This document shows positions 12,178 through 22,481 of a stretch of DNA of 64,000 nucleotides, one piece after another. How positions within the stretch are numbered: the stretch's first letter is position 1; each line of letters opens with the position of its first letter. Below the pieces are notes generated by a model. That model saw only the letters and a list, made by a program, of their open reading frames with translations. It did not search any database and had not been told where the DNA came from. Location: contig NC_065575.1 in the NCBI RefSeq assembly GCF_937616625.2, positions 34,161,001 to 34,225,000 of the forward strand, written 5' to 3'. This DNA is from Mercurialis annua. Taxonomy: Eukaryota > Streptophyta > Magnoliopsida > Malpighiales > Euphorbiaceae. A program made the translations under genes and the position numbers.

Positions 12178-12888
12178 AAAAAAAAATGTATAATTTATAC
12201 GTGTTAAATTGTCACCGCCTAAAGCCTCGTTTCATTTAAGGCCGGTCCTGAAAAGGCTTTTAGTTTTTTCACCTAATAAGTTCATATGTGATGCATAAGA
12301 TGAGATTAACATAATTATGAGTTGGCTAGGAATTTATTATTAATTGTTGGATCTGACTGGATGGATCCACTATAATTTAAGGCATTTAGTCCTCCCTCAG
12401 TCTGAACAACACAATTTTCACCTAATTAGAATTTGACTACAAGGATCAAATTCCCACATGTCTTGTTCAAAGTAGTCCTTATAAATAGCAAAACATCTCT
12501 CTCTTCTACTTTGGGAATAGGGGGGTTTCCTATATATATCAACATGCACATGGACGGATATTAAACCACCCAAATCATTGAACTATCTATTGTTATAATA
12601 AAAGTATTTTATTATAAAAAAAATATTAAATTATACTATCTGTTATTACAATAGAAGATGTAGCCTAGTTAATTAAATTTTAATACAAAAAACATTATAT
12701 TTATCATGAACTTAAAAAAGTAAGTTATATGTTTTATAAAATATAATATTGAACTGTACCCTTTTTTTATAATTCCGGCAATGTAATTCCGGCAATGTCT
12801 TATGGAATAAAAATCATGTATTATGGTGTGTGAACAGTGCGTATTATGGGGTGACTTTCTGTCATAATGAAATGTAAAAACTAAAGAC
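12178..12888. other. AT-rich spacer, no supported feature
   Basis: There is no open frame of note, RNA gene or repeat that I can define. A short motif, GTAATTCCGGCAAT, is duplicated around 12770-12797. Confidence 0.5.
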
Positions 12889-14900
12889 GGGTGATTTTTT
12901 ATAACAAAATAAAATAGAGAGATTTATGAATTTATTTAAAAAGAATTGAGTTTCTACCTCAACACGGAAAAATCAACAAAAATACTCCATAATTTGGTCA
13001 TTTTATGTTTTTATTCTTTTTGTCCATAAGTTAATGATTTTACTTCAATCTTATAAAACATGACCTGCACTTTTTTTTTCTTCCTTTCTTTCTTTTTTTT
13101 ACTTTCTTTCTTTTTTTTATATGTATTTGATGTCATTTTTTTATCTTTTTAACTTTTCAAAATAATATTTTATTTTTATAAATATTAACATAATGTTTTC
13201 ATAAAAAATAATATTATTTCTATAAATATTTGAATATATTTTGTATAAAAAATATTTAATTTTTTATATTTTTAACATCCTCCCTATTATAACATTTTTC
13301 AGAAAACTATCGTGATATTATCAATGATCTTATCATAACAATATCATTGATATATTTTTGTAGATATCATCACGTTATCATCTCGTTATTATAATTTTTT
13401 GTAATTTTTTTTCATGCATGTATCGTATTATCATTTTATTATCATACTATTATTTTCATACTATTATTTTCACATTATCATCTCGTTATCGTAATTTTTT
13501 GTAATTTTTTTTCATACAGGTATCATATTATCATACTATTATCCTCACATTATCATCTCATTATCATATTTTTCTGTAATCTTTTTTGCATATAGGTATC
13601 ATATTATCATAACTTTATTATTTTATTATCATCTGGTTATCACTGGTTATGAATTATTTTGTAATTATATTTTCACATACGTTATCATTCAATTATCATA
13701 CTTCATTATCATCTAGTTTTCATACTGCAGTGATAAATAACGACATGATAATGTGGTGATATTAACATGATAATCAGACAATATTTTATCATACATTATT
13801 ATAGTGATAATGACATGATAATCAGACACTATTTTATCATACATTGTTATAGTGATACTAACATGATAATTAGAAACTGGTTTAGTTATCATAACATTAT
13901 CATTATGTTATCATGAAATCCTCTTATAACTTTTTTACTTACGTTATCATAACCTTATCATACTTTATTATCATAACATTATCATACTAGAGTGTTATGA
14001 TAACGACATGATAATGTAACATTGTTGACATGATAATCAGAAACTATTTTATCATAATATTATCATAGATATTATCACGTCGTTGTCATAACATTATTAT
14101 TTAGGTACTATAAAATATTATCATCTCGGTATCATATGATAATATTATGATAACGAGATGATAATACAATGATAACAACATAATAATCAATTTTTTCTTT
14201 GTAGAATTTTTTTTCTGCAGTGTTATTATAATAACATGATAATACAGTGATATTCGTATGATAATCAGAGGCTGTTGTTTTATAAAAAAAATATTTTTTC
14301 TGCAGTGTTATGATTATCATACAGATGCTGTTTTTTTGCAAAAAATTATTTTTTTGTGCAGAAAATCGTTTTTTTTTTCATCATAACTTTGTTTTTCATA
14401 CAATAGATCTAAAACTGAAAACAAATCAAGAGTAATTTATTTAGATCTGAATGTTAATAAAATCGCAATAATCGCCATGAATTAAAGAAAAGTTTGCTAA
14501 AATAAAAAAATGAAAGAACAGTGGAGCGATGGTGGAGCGATAAAGAAACGGCGGCGGAGTGATGAAGGAATGACAAAGAAGAAAGAAAAAAATGGAAAAA
14601 TAAAAAAGAAGAAGAAGAAAATTGAAGAAGAAGAAGAGAGAGGAGAGAGAAAGAAAACGAGAGGGAAATATAAAAAATAAGAGTTGTCATATGATATGAT
14701 AAGAGTACAACATATATATTTAGAATAGAAACTTAATAAAAAAACATGTATAATTATAATATAAACATGTTTTATAGTAAAAAAATAAAAACATTAAAAT
14801 GATGAAGTATTTTTTTTATTTTTTCCTCATTGAGGTAGGAATCAAATTATTTTTAAAAGTGAAGTATTTATTCTAATTTTCTCAATAAAATACAGTACCC
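12889..14900. mobile_element. Inverted-repeat (fold-back) element rich in TTATCAT/ATGATAA heptamers
   Basis: The two ends are imperfect inverted repeats, best seen in TCTACCTCAACACGG near 12953 against CCTCATTGAGGTAGGA near 14825. The similarity continues outward to GGGT-type ends. The interior (about 13290-14320) holds dozens of TTATCAT or ATGATAA motifs in alternating blocks, so a single strand could fold extensively. The right side has purine-rich GAA/GAGA repeats with a CGGCGGCGG patch (14520-14670). No transposase is encoded and I could not match a target duplication, so the boundaries are approximate. Confidence 0.6.
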
Positions 14901-15689
14901 CTTCTATAACTACTGATAAATTTAAGAGGTGTTTACAAAACAAATTCCAGAGTTTCACTTTTATAGCGATTTAATTCCAAATTTAAAATATTACGAAATA
15001 AATTCTAACCTTTTTCATTTTTGACAAATTGTTGCTTTTCAATTTTCTGTCACTTTTTGCACATGTGGTGGCCGGAATTTTCCTACCTTAGATATTCAAT
15101 GCCACATCAATCATTTAATGCAACATCACACCAAAAAAACTCAACTCACTCCCTCAACTTTGCAATTTTTAAAATAAAAAATGATATGTTTTTATTCATT
15201 CCCTCTTCTACCACCACTAGCTTCCACCACCTGTCGGATAACCTCCCTGCTATTGGAATACTCTCCATCGCCGGACCAACCTCACACTATCGGGCCAACC
15301 CCTCATCGTCGGGCCACCCTGATATGGAAGATTTTCATCGTCTTCGTCCGGGCTAGATACCAGACGAACAAGTATTCTTAACGTTTAAATTACAAGTTAT
15401 TTTTTATTTTTGATAAATAATTTTAAAAAATTACAAAAATTATATAGCTGTAATAAATATGTAATGTTATTTTCAAATGAATTAATTGCTCCATATTCTG
15501 ATATATAATAAATGATTTTTAATGCCAAAATATAAAAAAGGATGGGCATTTTTCCACTCCAACTAGTGATAATCACACAACTTATTAATCTTATGAGACT
15601 AAATTATCATCAATTAAACTTTTAATTGTTTAAGCTCAAATTATGTTATTTTTAAAAAAATTGTTGACTTCTTTTTATAAATAAAATTT
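14901..15689. other. Spacer, no supported gene
   Basis: A 111-codon open frame (15021-15356) has Ser/Pro/His-rich content but no recognisable domain or convincing gene context. It could be a fragment of a captured or decayed exon; I do not call it a gene. Confidence 0.4.
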
Positions 15690-18119
15690 TATAAGAAGGC
15701 CACAAGCAGTGACCAAAAATCAACCTCCCTAAATTTTCGTACAAGTGACACACTAAAGGCTACAAAACAGAAAGATGGACGGAACACTTAAAAAACAAAG
15801 AAAAGAATATAACGAGGATTCCTAACGAAGTCCAAAACAGAATAGTAAAAACTCCTATGACATATTTTAAAGAGAAAAACTGCCTTGTTAAACCAGTTAA
15901 AAATCACCACCTCTATGTTTGTTACCGTACTGGAAAAAGTTATCCCATTCTAGCATTTCCAAATTTTCAACACCATCGTAAACCATAAGATTTGCCATAA
16001 TTTTCCATAAGGCCCTCTATGAATAATATTCTCCCACTGAATCATAAAATCAACAAACTTACCCGAAAAAATTCAAACCAAATCCAACTTCTTCAAAATA
16101 TCACACCAAATACTTCTGGCAAACTCACAATGGATCAAAATATAATCTTACGTTTCCACCATACCATAAAATGAACATAGAGAATTATTTGCATGGACAA
16201 TAGAGCGCCTAACCAAAAAATCAAGAGAGAGACTCTATTATGCAATGCAATCCAAATAAAAAAACTGAACTCGTGGAGGAGTTAGGGATTTCCAAACTCA
16301 TTAAATGTTACCTCATCATATATTATCTCCTGCCCAGTATTTCCTACCGAGCTATTTATGTTAACAGCAGATCCATGAGGCAAATCTTCTACATGAAAAG
16401 CAAACCCACCACCATGTATATCAGCAGTAGCCATAGTCCTGGCGTGAACAGCTACCTCACCAAAACCAGCATTCTGAATATAATCAACAGCTCCAAACTT
16501 GATGTGAACAACAGATCTGGCATGAATAGTAGATCCATCATGGACAACAACTTCTGCTCTGACTTGAACAGCAACTCTGGCATCAACACTTTTGGCAGCA
16601 TGAAGACGACAAAAACTTGCCGATGAAAAAATAAAGGAGCTCGAATTGCAATACACTTCATCCAATCGATCAACCCGATGAATAAGACTATTAAAAAGAA
16701 GCTGTAAATTATTTAATAAGTTTAACTCTGCTCTTCTCAAACGACGCCTCCAATGCCAAACCACTCTCCAAACATCTTCAATAGTTGTTTATTTTTTATT
16801 TGAAAGGTTGAAAAGCCGAGGATATAAAGTAAGAGTCGGACCATTACCCATCCAATTATCATTCCAAAGAGAAACCAAATTTCCTTCGCCAATACTAAAC
16901 TTCAAATTCTCCACAAAAGTACCCCAAGCCTCTTTGTCGATACAGCAAGATTTACGAATTCCTCTCCAAATAAATGACATTTTATTCCATCACCAAATAT
17001 CAGAAAATTCCAATCAATAACTGAGGAGAAATTAGATACCACTTTGTACCAAAAAGACCTACCATTGTTAATCCGTAATTTCAAAATCCATTTAAACAAA
17101 AGGCTCTAATTCGTAGCCTGCAAATTATACAAACCCAAACCACCTTTATCAAAATCCTGACAGATCACCTTCCATGGGACTTTGCACAGCACACGAGAGG
17201 ACACATCACCCTTCCATACAAATTGAATCATATACATTTCCAACTACTTCTGAACCAAGCTAGGCATGCTAAAAATGGACATGAAATAGACGGGAACACT
17301 AAACAGGACAGATTTAATGAGAATTCATCTTCATGCAGGTGAAAGAAGAGAACCCTTATATAAAGCCAAATGCGATTTAAATCGATTTACAACATGACAT
17401 CAGGAATGTTTGGCAGGGGAAAACCTAGATATTTAACTAGGAACGAATCAATCTCACAACCAACCATTTGAATAGCAAATAATAAATCAATTGCATTGGC
17501 AATTAATCCCCATAATAGAACTCATATGAAAATTAATAGTCAATCCAAAAATAAATTCGAAGCATCGGAGAATCTGAATCATATTCCTTAACTTCTCCAT
17601 ATCATAAGGAATATACAAAATAGTGTCATCTGCAAATTGAAGTAACAAAACAGGCTTGGTATCATCTACAAATATGAACCCCTGAATGAGACCCAGAGAT
17701 AATGATCTATCCAGAATACACTTCAAACCTTCAATTGTCATAACAAAAAGATCAGGAATTTTAGGGTCTCCTTGACGAACTCCTCTCTCTAAGCGAGTCG
17801 GATAAACTGGGCTACCATTTACAAGGACAGCTGTTGTTGTCGAATTAAGGCAGCACTCCATCCACTCTATCCACTTGAAAGGGAAACCCATACAATTGAG
17901 AACTGAAAATAAATAATCCTGATTGATATTATCAAAAGCTTTTTGTAAGTCAAGCTTTAGAACCAACAATTTATCCTTTCTCCTTGTAGCTACATGACCA
18001 AGTTTATTAGCTATCATTGAACATTCAAAAATGCTTCTACATTTTAAACAAGCATGCTGACTATCCAACACCACATTGGAAAGCAAAGGTGCTAATATCC
18101 GAGATAAGGTCTTTGAAAG
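15690..18119 (-). pseudogene. Old LINE, 3' half: reverse transcriptase C-terminal part and downstream region
   Basis: On the minus strand this is the downstream part of a plant L1-type ORF2. The frame at 17487-18086 has RT motifs: LVLKLDLQKAFDNINQ, GVRQGDP and LQFADDTILY. Degenerate downstream pieces follow: LFKWILKLR ... GRSFWYKVV (17099-16902) and a WNDNW motif (16980-16789), both typical of the region after RT in plant LINEs. Further pieces (16764-16282) lead toward the tail. Many stops and frame changes make this a dead copy. The LINE is interrupted at 18120 by a rearrangement junction and then by the element B array; its 5' half lies at 43928-44950. No clear poly-A tail or target duplication is visible, so the left limit is approximate. 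Confidence 0.85.
16380..16610. repeat. Degenerate minisatellite-like stretch inside the old LINE
   Basis: Short units around GTGAACAGC, CTGGCATGAA and CAACTCTGGCAT recur with roughly 24-30 bp spacing. The minus-strand frame reads as a Val/Ala/His-rich periodic peptide (16764-16282). This does not resemble LINE protein and may be a local expansion or an inserted repeat. Confidence 0.5.
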
Positions 18120-18157
18120 CAGTCAAATGGTATGTGTAGGTTCATCCAATATGAAAG
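18090..18157. other. Left rearrangement junction of the element B array
   Basis: A 30-bp LINE segment at 18090-18119 is present again in perfect inverted form at 43877-43906. The next 13 bp, AGTCAAATGGTAT (18121-18133), occur inverted at 43915-43927 on the other side of the array. The remaining bases up to 18157 lead directly into LTR1. Paired inverted duplications at both edges are what staggered breaks in an inversion leave behind. Confidence 0.75.
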
Positions 18158-18699
18158 TGTAATAACCCGGAAATTTAAGGGATAAAATATAGCCACGTGT
18201 CTAATATTTTATTAGACGGGAGTAGGTAAATTAAATTTAAAGATAAATTTAATTTACAAGTGTCCCTAAATTTTTAATATGGCTATAGGATTGCAAATTT
18301 AAATTTTTAGAATTTAAATTTGATTAGTTATATAGTTAACGGAGAGAATATGGATTTATGAATTGGGTGCAGAATAATTCATAAGTCCCCAGCGAATATG
18401 TTTGGTGCTAATATTCGCGAAATATTTTAAAAAGGTTATCGTGAAAATTTGATAAAATTTGGAAGCAGAAATTTTATCAAGCGCAGTCAATGCGGGCTTA
18501 ATAAATCAAAAATGATTTATTAAGAATAAAATATAAGTCGGATGGGAATAAAAATAATATTTTTATTCTTGTTATATTTTATTTGATTTTTGGTAAAATT
18601 TTCACGAAATTTGGAAGTCGTTTCCGTTTAAACTACAAACGACTAGTTTAGAAGTTGGTTTAAAGTGCATGATTGAGCTAGTACTAAAACGTACTTTAG

Positions 18700-18717
18700 C
18701 CAATCTTATATATATAA
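18700..18717 (+). promoter_or_regulatory. Element B LTR1 core promoter (CCAAT and TATA boxes)
   Basis: CCAAT (18700-18704) precedes TTATATATATAA (18706-18717). The start of transcription would be expected about 30 bp downstream, placing the GTGCAC palindromes in the transcribed leader. The same sequence is at 26002-26019, 33308-33325 and 40614-40631 in the other LTRs. Confidence 0.65.
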
Positions 18718-19098
18718 CCAAATGTTAGCCAAATGAAGGCCAACATTTCATTTCTTCATCTGAAGAAATAAAAGAGAGCTGCTTAGGCTTCTCAGTGCGA
18801 CGGAAACCTAGGGTTTCGGCCGTTCGATCCGTTTCTCGATTCTAACTCCATTTCTTCAACGATTACTCAAGAAATCGAGGTAGTATACCCGTATTAAACG
18901 TTTATTTTGATATATATCGATATATTTCGAATATATATTCGTTTATAAATGGTTACCGTATCGAATCGAACGTAAACGTATTAGTTTTACGTTTCGAACG
19001 TGAATATGGATAGATTGGAATGTGAATACGTGTTAGGGGCGGAAAAAAATGGAGTTAAAGCACGTCGGAAAGCCCGGAAAATTGACTTTTCCGGGGCT

Positions 19099-19215
19099 GT
19101 GCACTCGGGTGCACGAACGTGCACCCAAGGTGCACGAACGTGCACCATCTGGGGTGCACGAACGTGCACCAATAGTGCACGATCGTGCACTACCCCAAGG
19201 TGCACGATCGTGCAC
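19099..19215. repeat. GTGCAC palindrome array in LTR1
   Basis: A half site, GTGCAC, is followed by three copies of GTGCACGAACGTGCAC (one mismatched centre) and two of GTGCACGATCGTGCAC (a perfect 16-bp palindrome). Spacers are 5, 8, 5 and 9 bp, so repeats start every 21-25 bp. The cluster is about 380 bp downstream of the TATA box and would fold into serial hairpins in RNA. Confidence 0.9.
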
Positions 19216-19909
19216 CATGCCGAGATGTTCGTTAAGAGGGGACTTTTTGGGGCTTTTTGCCCTAAGAACTTGACGTAGTTTCGTTGAGTCGAAAACGTTT
19301 TAAAACGATAACTTGTGTTAGAAGAAATTGAAAAGGTTTTATATACTAAACCTAAAGACTTTTAAAAGGAGATTTTAAAAGTAAAGTTAAACGTTTATAA
19401 TAGACTTTAAAAGAGTTAAAGTCAACGTTTAAACGGTTTTAAAGATTTAGCAATCGGTTTTGCTAAATACTTAGTATATGACCGAGAATTGTTTTGACAA
19501 TTAGGTCTATACTATAAATGGTTTTCTTAGGGTATTGTGATACCTAAAATAACTTCCAGAGAGAAGTTAGAAAGTTTTCTCAAAACGAGAATCTATAATA
19601 TGGTTTTAAAAGAAAACAGACCATAAGTGCTATATGTTTAAATGATTATATGTTTGACCTAGATCTGGGTTTAAGGACCTAGAAGTTTTATAGGAAACAT
19701 AATTGATGTGTTTTATCCTGTTTGCTTTGTGTGTTTAGTCCGACCAGCTACCCAGCAGTCTGACCACAACCACAGGATTAAGTTCCAGACCTAGCGGTGT
19801 TTGTGAGTTCATTTGTTTACTTTTGAATATTAGTGTTCAATTGTTTTTAAATCCATAAATCGCACTAAGTATGAAACTTAGCCAAGGAAGATCCACTGAA
19901 ACGAGCTAT

Positions 19910-19944
19910 CTATTGGGCAACAATAGGACTGTGTGATCACCGGT
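19910..19944 (+). promoter_or_regulatory. Conserved LTR hairpin plus ACCGGT motif (LTR1)
   Basis: CTATTG-GGCAA-CAATAG is followed by GACTGTGTGATCACCGGT. It is the counterpart of the hairpins at 8302-8337 (A), 45151-45186 (D) and 46323-46358 (C). Confidence 0.7.
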
Positions 19945-21101
19945 GTTAATGAACTAGATGAGAGGTAAATATTATAAGCATACATACTGAGATTAGGTTT
20001 TAAGCCAGATGCTTGCTAAGCGGCTTAAACCTAATGGGTAGTCCTGAGGTGGCAGTGATTTAAGTTCCGGCCCAGCAACCCTATACAGAGTCAAGATGGC
20101 TGTGATACATATGTATACAGCATATCCTGTATTAAACAAGAGTTGTGCATATGCATTATATATATGATAGCATTATAACGTAATCAGGATTAGGGTTTCA
20201 TTTGGATTGAAGACTGGTAATATTTTTATATACCTATATTTTGTCTATACGCGATTTTGGTATTTAACTGTAAACCTATCTACTCACTCAGAAATATTTA
20301 TATTTCTGACCCCGTTGTTGTTTATAATTTTCAGGTATCTAGCTACCGGGTCTGGTCGAGCTTCCACCCTTTTCCATCAGGGAAGCTTATTCTGTTGTTA
20401 TGTAAATAACACTTTAAACTCTTAGATGCTGCAATAGTGTATATAGGTTTGATATGCTTGTGGCCACGTCATGGTTCCTCTGTCTATATACTCTGATAGG
20501 AACCTGACTTTGTCTAGCTCTAATAAGTGGCTACTTAATAGGCATATGGTGTTTTATGGTGTCCCCTACGGGTGGGCCAAGCTTCGTGTCTTTGGTCTGC
20601 AAAGACACTGTGTGTAGTTTTAGCTGGCCTTACGTTTGTGTGCCTGCTGTGCATGTTTTTAAATATGTTTGATATAACGCTTTGAAAAGGAAAGTGTTCG
20701 ATATATTTTATTAAACATATTGTTCGGGTGCGCGGTTTGAGACAGGGCTGCCTGCGAGGCAAGGCACGTGAGCCAAGTCCCTGTACCACCGCACCGGTTT
20801 TAAGAAATGCGCGTGGGTCAGAATAACTGGGGTTATTCAACCAGCATTTCTGAAAACGCGATATCGCCTATATGAATATTTTCAGAATGTGTTTTCCACG
20901 TTAAACGGAAAAATGTTTTAACGGTGTTTTCTGAAAACGGGTCGTACGCGAGGTACGATCTAGATTTATATATATTTATATTTAGGAGGCGAAAAATTTA
21001 TAGAGGTTTTAGGCTTGCTACGGGTTTCGGAACAACCATTCCCATTCCCTAGCGCCGGTCTCGGCTCGAGTTTCGAGGGGGAAATCGGGTCGTGACAAGT
21101 G

Positions 21102-21113
21102 TGGTATCAGAGC
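21102..21113 (+). other. Element B primer binding site, unit 1
   Basis: TGGTATCAGAGC begins 5 nt after the LTR end and matches the initiator tRNA-Met 3' end, identical to element A. Confidence 0.95.
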
Positions 21114-21632
21114 AATGTTTTAGGACTTGAATGTCTGAAGAATTGTTGCTGATATTTGTTAAGTAGAGGTACTAGAAGTCATAAGAATTCCTAGTGAACT
21201 ATTGCAGCAACATAGGATTCGAGTCATGTCTTGATCAGTTGTCAGTTATTGAATACAATCAGCTATAGATAGCAACTATACATGTGTGTAGTGTGTATTG
21301 ATGTTTTGATCAGGAACACATGAGTTGTTCTTGTGTTAGAGATACGTTACAACTGATGGAACATGTGAGATGTTCCTAAGTTGGAAACACGTTACAATCA
21401 TGAGGCGGAATGGTCATAACAGATGACCAGTATTCGAGGAGAATGGTTCTGTTAGAACACAGGACAAAGCGAAGATTTCTTCTGAATTTTTGTTCGAGAA
21501 AATAGTTAGATTTTCTCTGAATTGTGTGTGATTGTTATGTGTTTTGCTTATATAGGTTTAATAGTTGATACCTGTTATATAAAAATGTGATTTTTCTATA
21601 ACTATTACATACGGTACTTATGCTGAAATTTC

Positions 21633-22481
21633 ATGTGTTTCAGTATGTCTGGGCCTAGTAGAGCTCATACGCATGTGGGGTCTGATCCACATAATGTACC
21701 AGGTTTTCCTGTTATACCTGATACATCTATTCCCATAGAGGCTGTTGACTCAACATCAGCATGTGACATGGACATATGGGAGGATGCTATTGGAGTAGAG
21801 GAATTAGAGAGAATGTTGAATGAAGACATAAACAGTACTGGAAATAGTCATAGCTCTGTGTCTGAATCGACTGCTACGTCAACTTATCTGGGATTTAAGG
21901 TAAAAGAGTTCTTAGCTGAGGTGGACCATCTAAGGAGGGTTCAACAGCAAATAAGACACTCGCCGAATCAGTCATGGGAATACGTGAGCGAGTGGGAGGT
22001 GCAAGAGAACCAAAGTTTAGATAGGCTGAGAGATTATATGGACAAGTATACTAGGGAAGATTTGAATGTGGAGGCATATACTGTTGAGTTTATGCGTTTA
22101 TGTGAAGAAGTACCTGAGTTAGTTCGTGATGGTGAGGAAGTTGCGAGTAGGTACGTCAAAGGTTTGGGGCCTGAGTTCGAGGAACTCATGGCGGTAAAGT
22201 CTGATTCTGTAGCATATCTGGCTGGGCGTGCGAAGCAGATAGAAAGTAAGTTGAGGAGGAATGACATACCCCTCCAGCCGTACTATTACACCAAACCTGA
22301 AGAACCTACTGCTACATTTCCTAGGATAGGAAACTATGGACCCGCGAGGCACTACAACCCCTACTTTGTTCCGCGAGGGGGAAAGGATAAGGGAAAACTG
22401 AAATTCCGCGGAGGGCGAGGTAAAGGCCCGATGATTCGTGAGGCGTTTCCGTCTTCGCGATCATCGTCAGGTAATGTTTAG
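21633..22481 (+). CDS. gag: Element B gag-like protein, unit 1
   Basis: This 282-residue frame is the only sizeable coding region of the unit. Residues about 143-206 align with the C-terminal half of the capsid region of element A (A residues 251-312), sharing the pattern YT-EF-RL, RYVKGLG for RYVRGLG, and an A-R--E end. The N-terminal 140 residues are acidic and unlike A. The C-terminus is basic and Gly/Arg-rich (248-266) but has no CCHC zinc knuckle. The frame may begin at the second methionine (21645, MSGPS). It presumably forms or joins virus-like particles with proteins from an autonomous relative; that role is inference. The protein is identical in units 1-3. Confidence 0.85.
   Translation: MCFSMSGPSRAHTHVGSDPHNVPGFPVIPDTSIPIEAVDSTSACDMDIWEDAIGVEELERMLNEDINSTGNSHSSVSESTATSTYLGFKVKEFLAEVDHLRRVQQQIRHSPNQSWEYVSEWEVQENQSLDRLRDYMDKYTREDLNVEAYTVEFMRLCEEVPELVRDGEEVASRYVKGLGPEFEELMAVKSDSVAYLAGRAKQIESKLRRNDIPLQPYYYTKPEEPTATFPRIGNYGPARHYNPYFVPRGGKDKGKLKFRGGRGKGPMIREAFPSSRSSSGNV

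Larger units (their letters stand above)
18158..21097 (+). repeat. Element B LTR1 (2940 bp)
   Basis: The LTR starts TGTAATAACCCGG and ends GGGTCGTGACA. It differs from LTR2-4 at well over ten sites, including CACGTGTC for CACATGTC, a different spacer between the first two palindromes, TTTTTGGGG for TTTTTAAGG, and GGTTTTAAGA for GGTTTTCAGA. It is the outermost and most diverged copy. Confidence 0.95.

Noticed and set aside
15021..15356. Open frame of 111 codons
   Set aside because: It has low-complexity Ser/Pro/His content and no domain; it may be a chance frame in a CT-rich patch.
19000..19278. Overlapping open frames on both strands through the GTGCAC repeats
   Set aside because: They exist because the repeats lack stop codons, change between LTR copies and lie in a non-coding LTR.
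20535..20840. A 101-codon minus-strand frame repeated in every element B LTR
   Set aside because: It sits wholly within the LTR, has no recognisable domain and is conserved only because the LTRs are recent copies.
21102..21113. tRNA-like sequence TGGTATCAGAGC
   Set aside because: It is only the 12-nt complement of the tRNA 3' end next to an LTR, a primer site and not a tRNA gene.
22034..22267. Minus-strand frames opposite the element B gag
   Set aside because: They are shadows of the gag frame on the other strand and have no features of their own.
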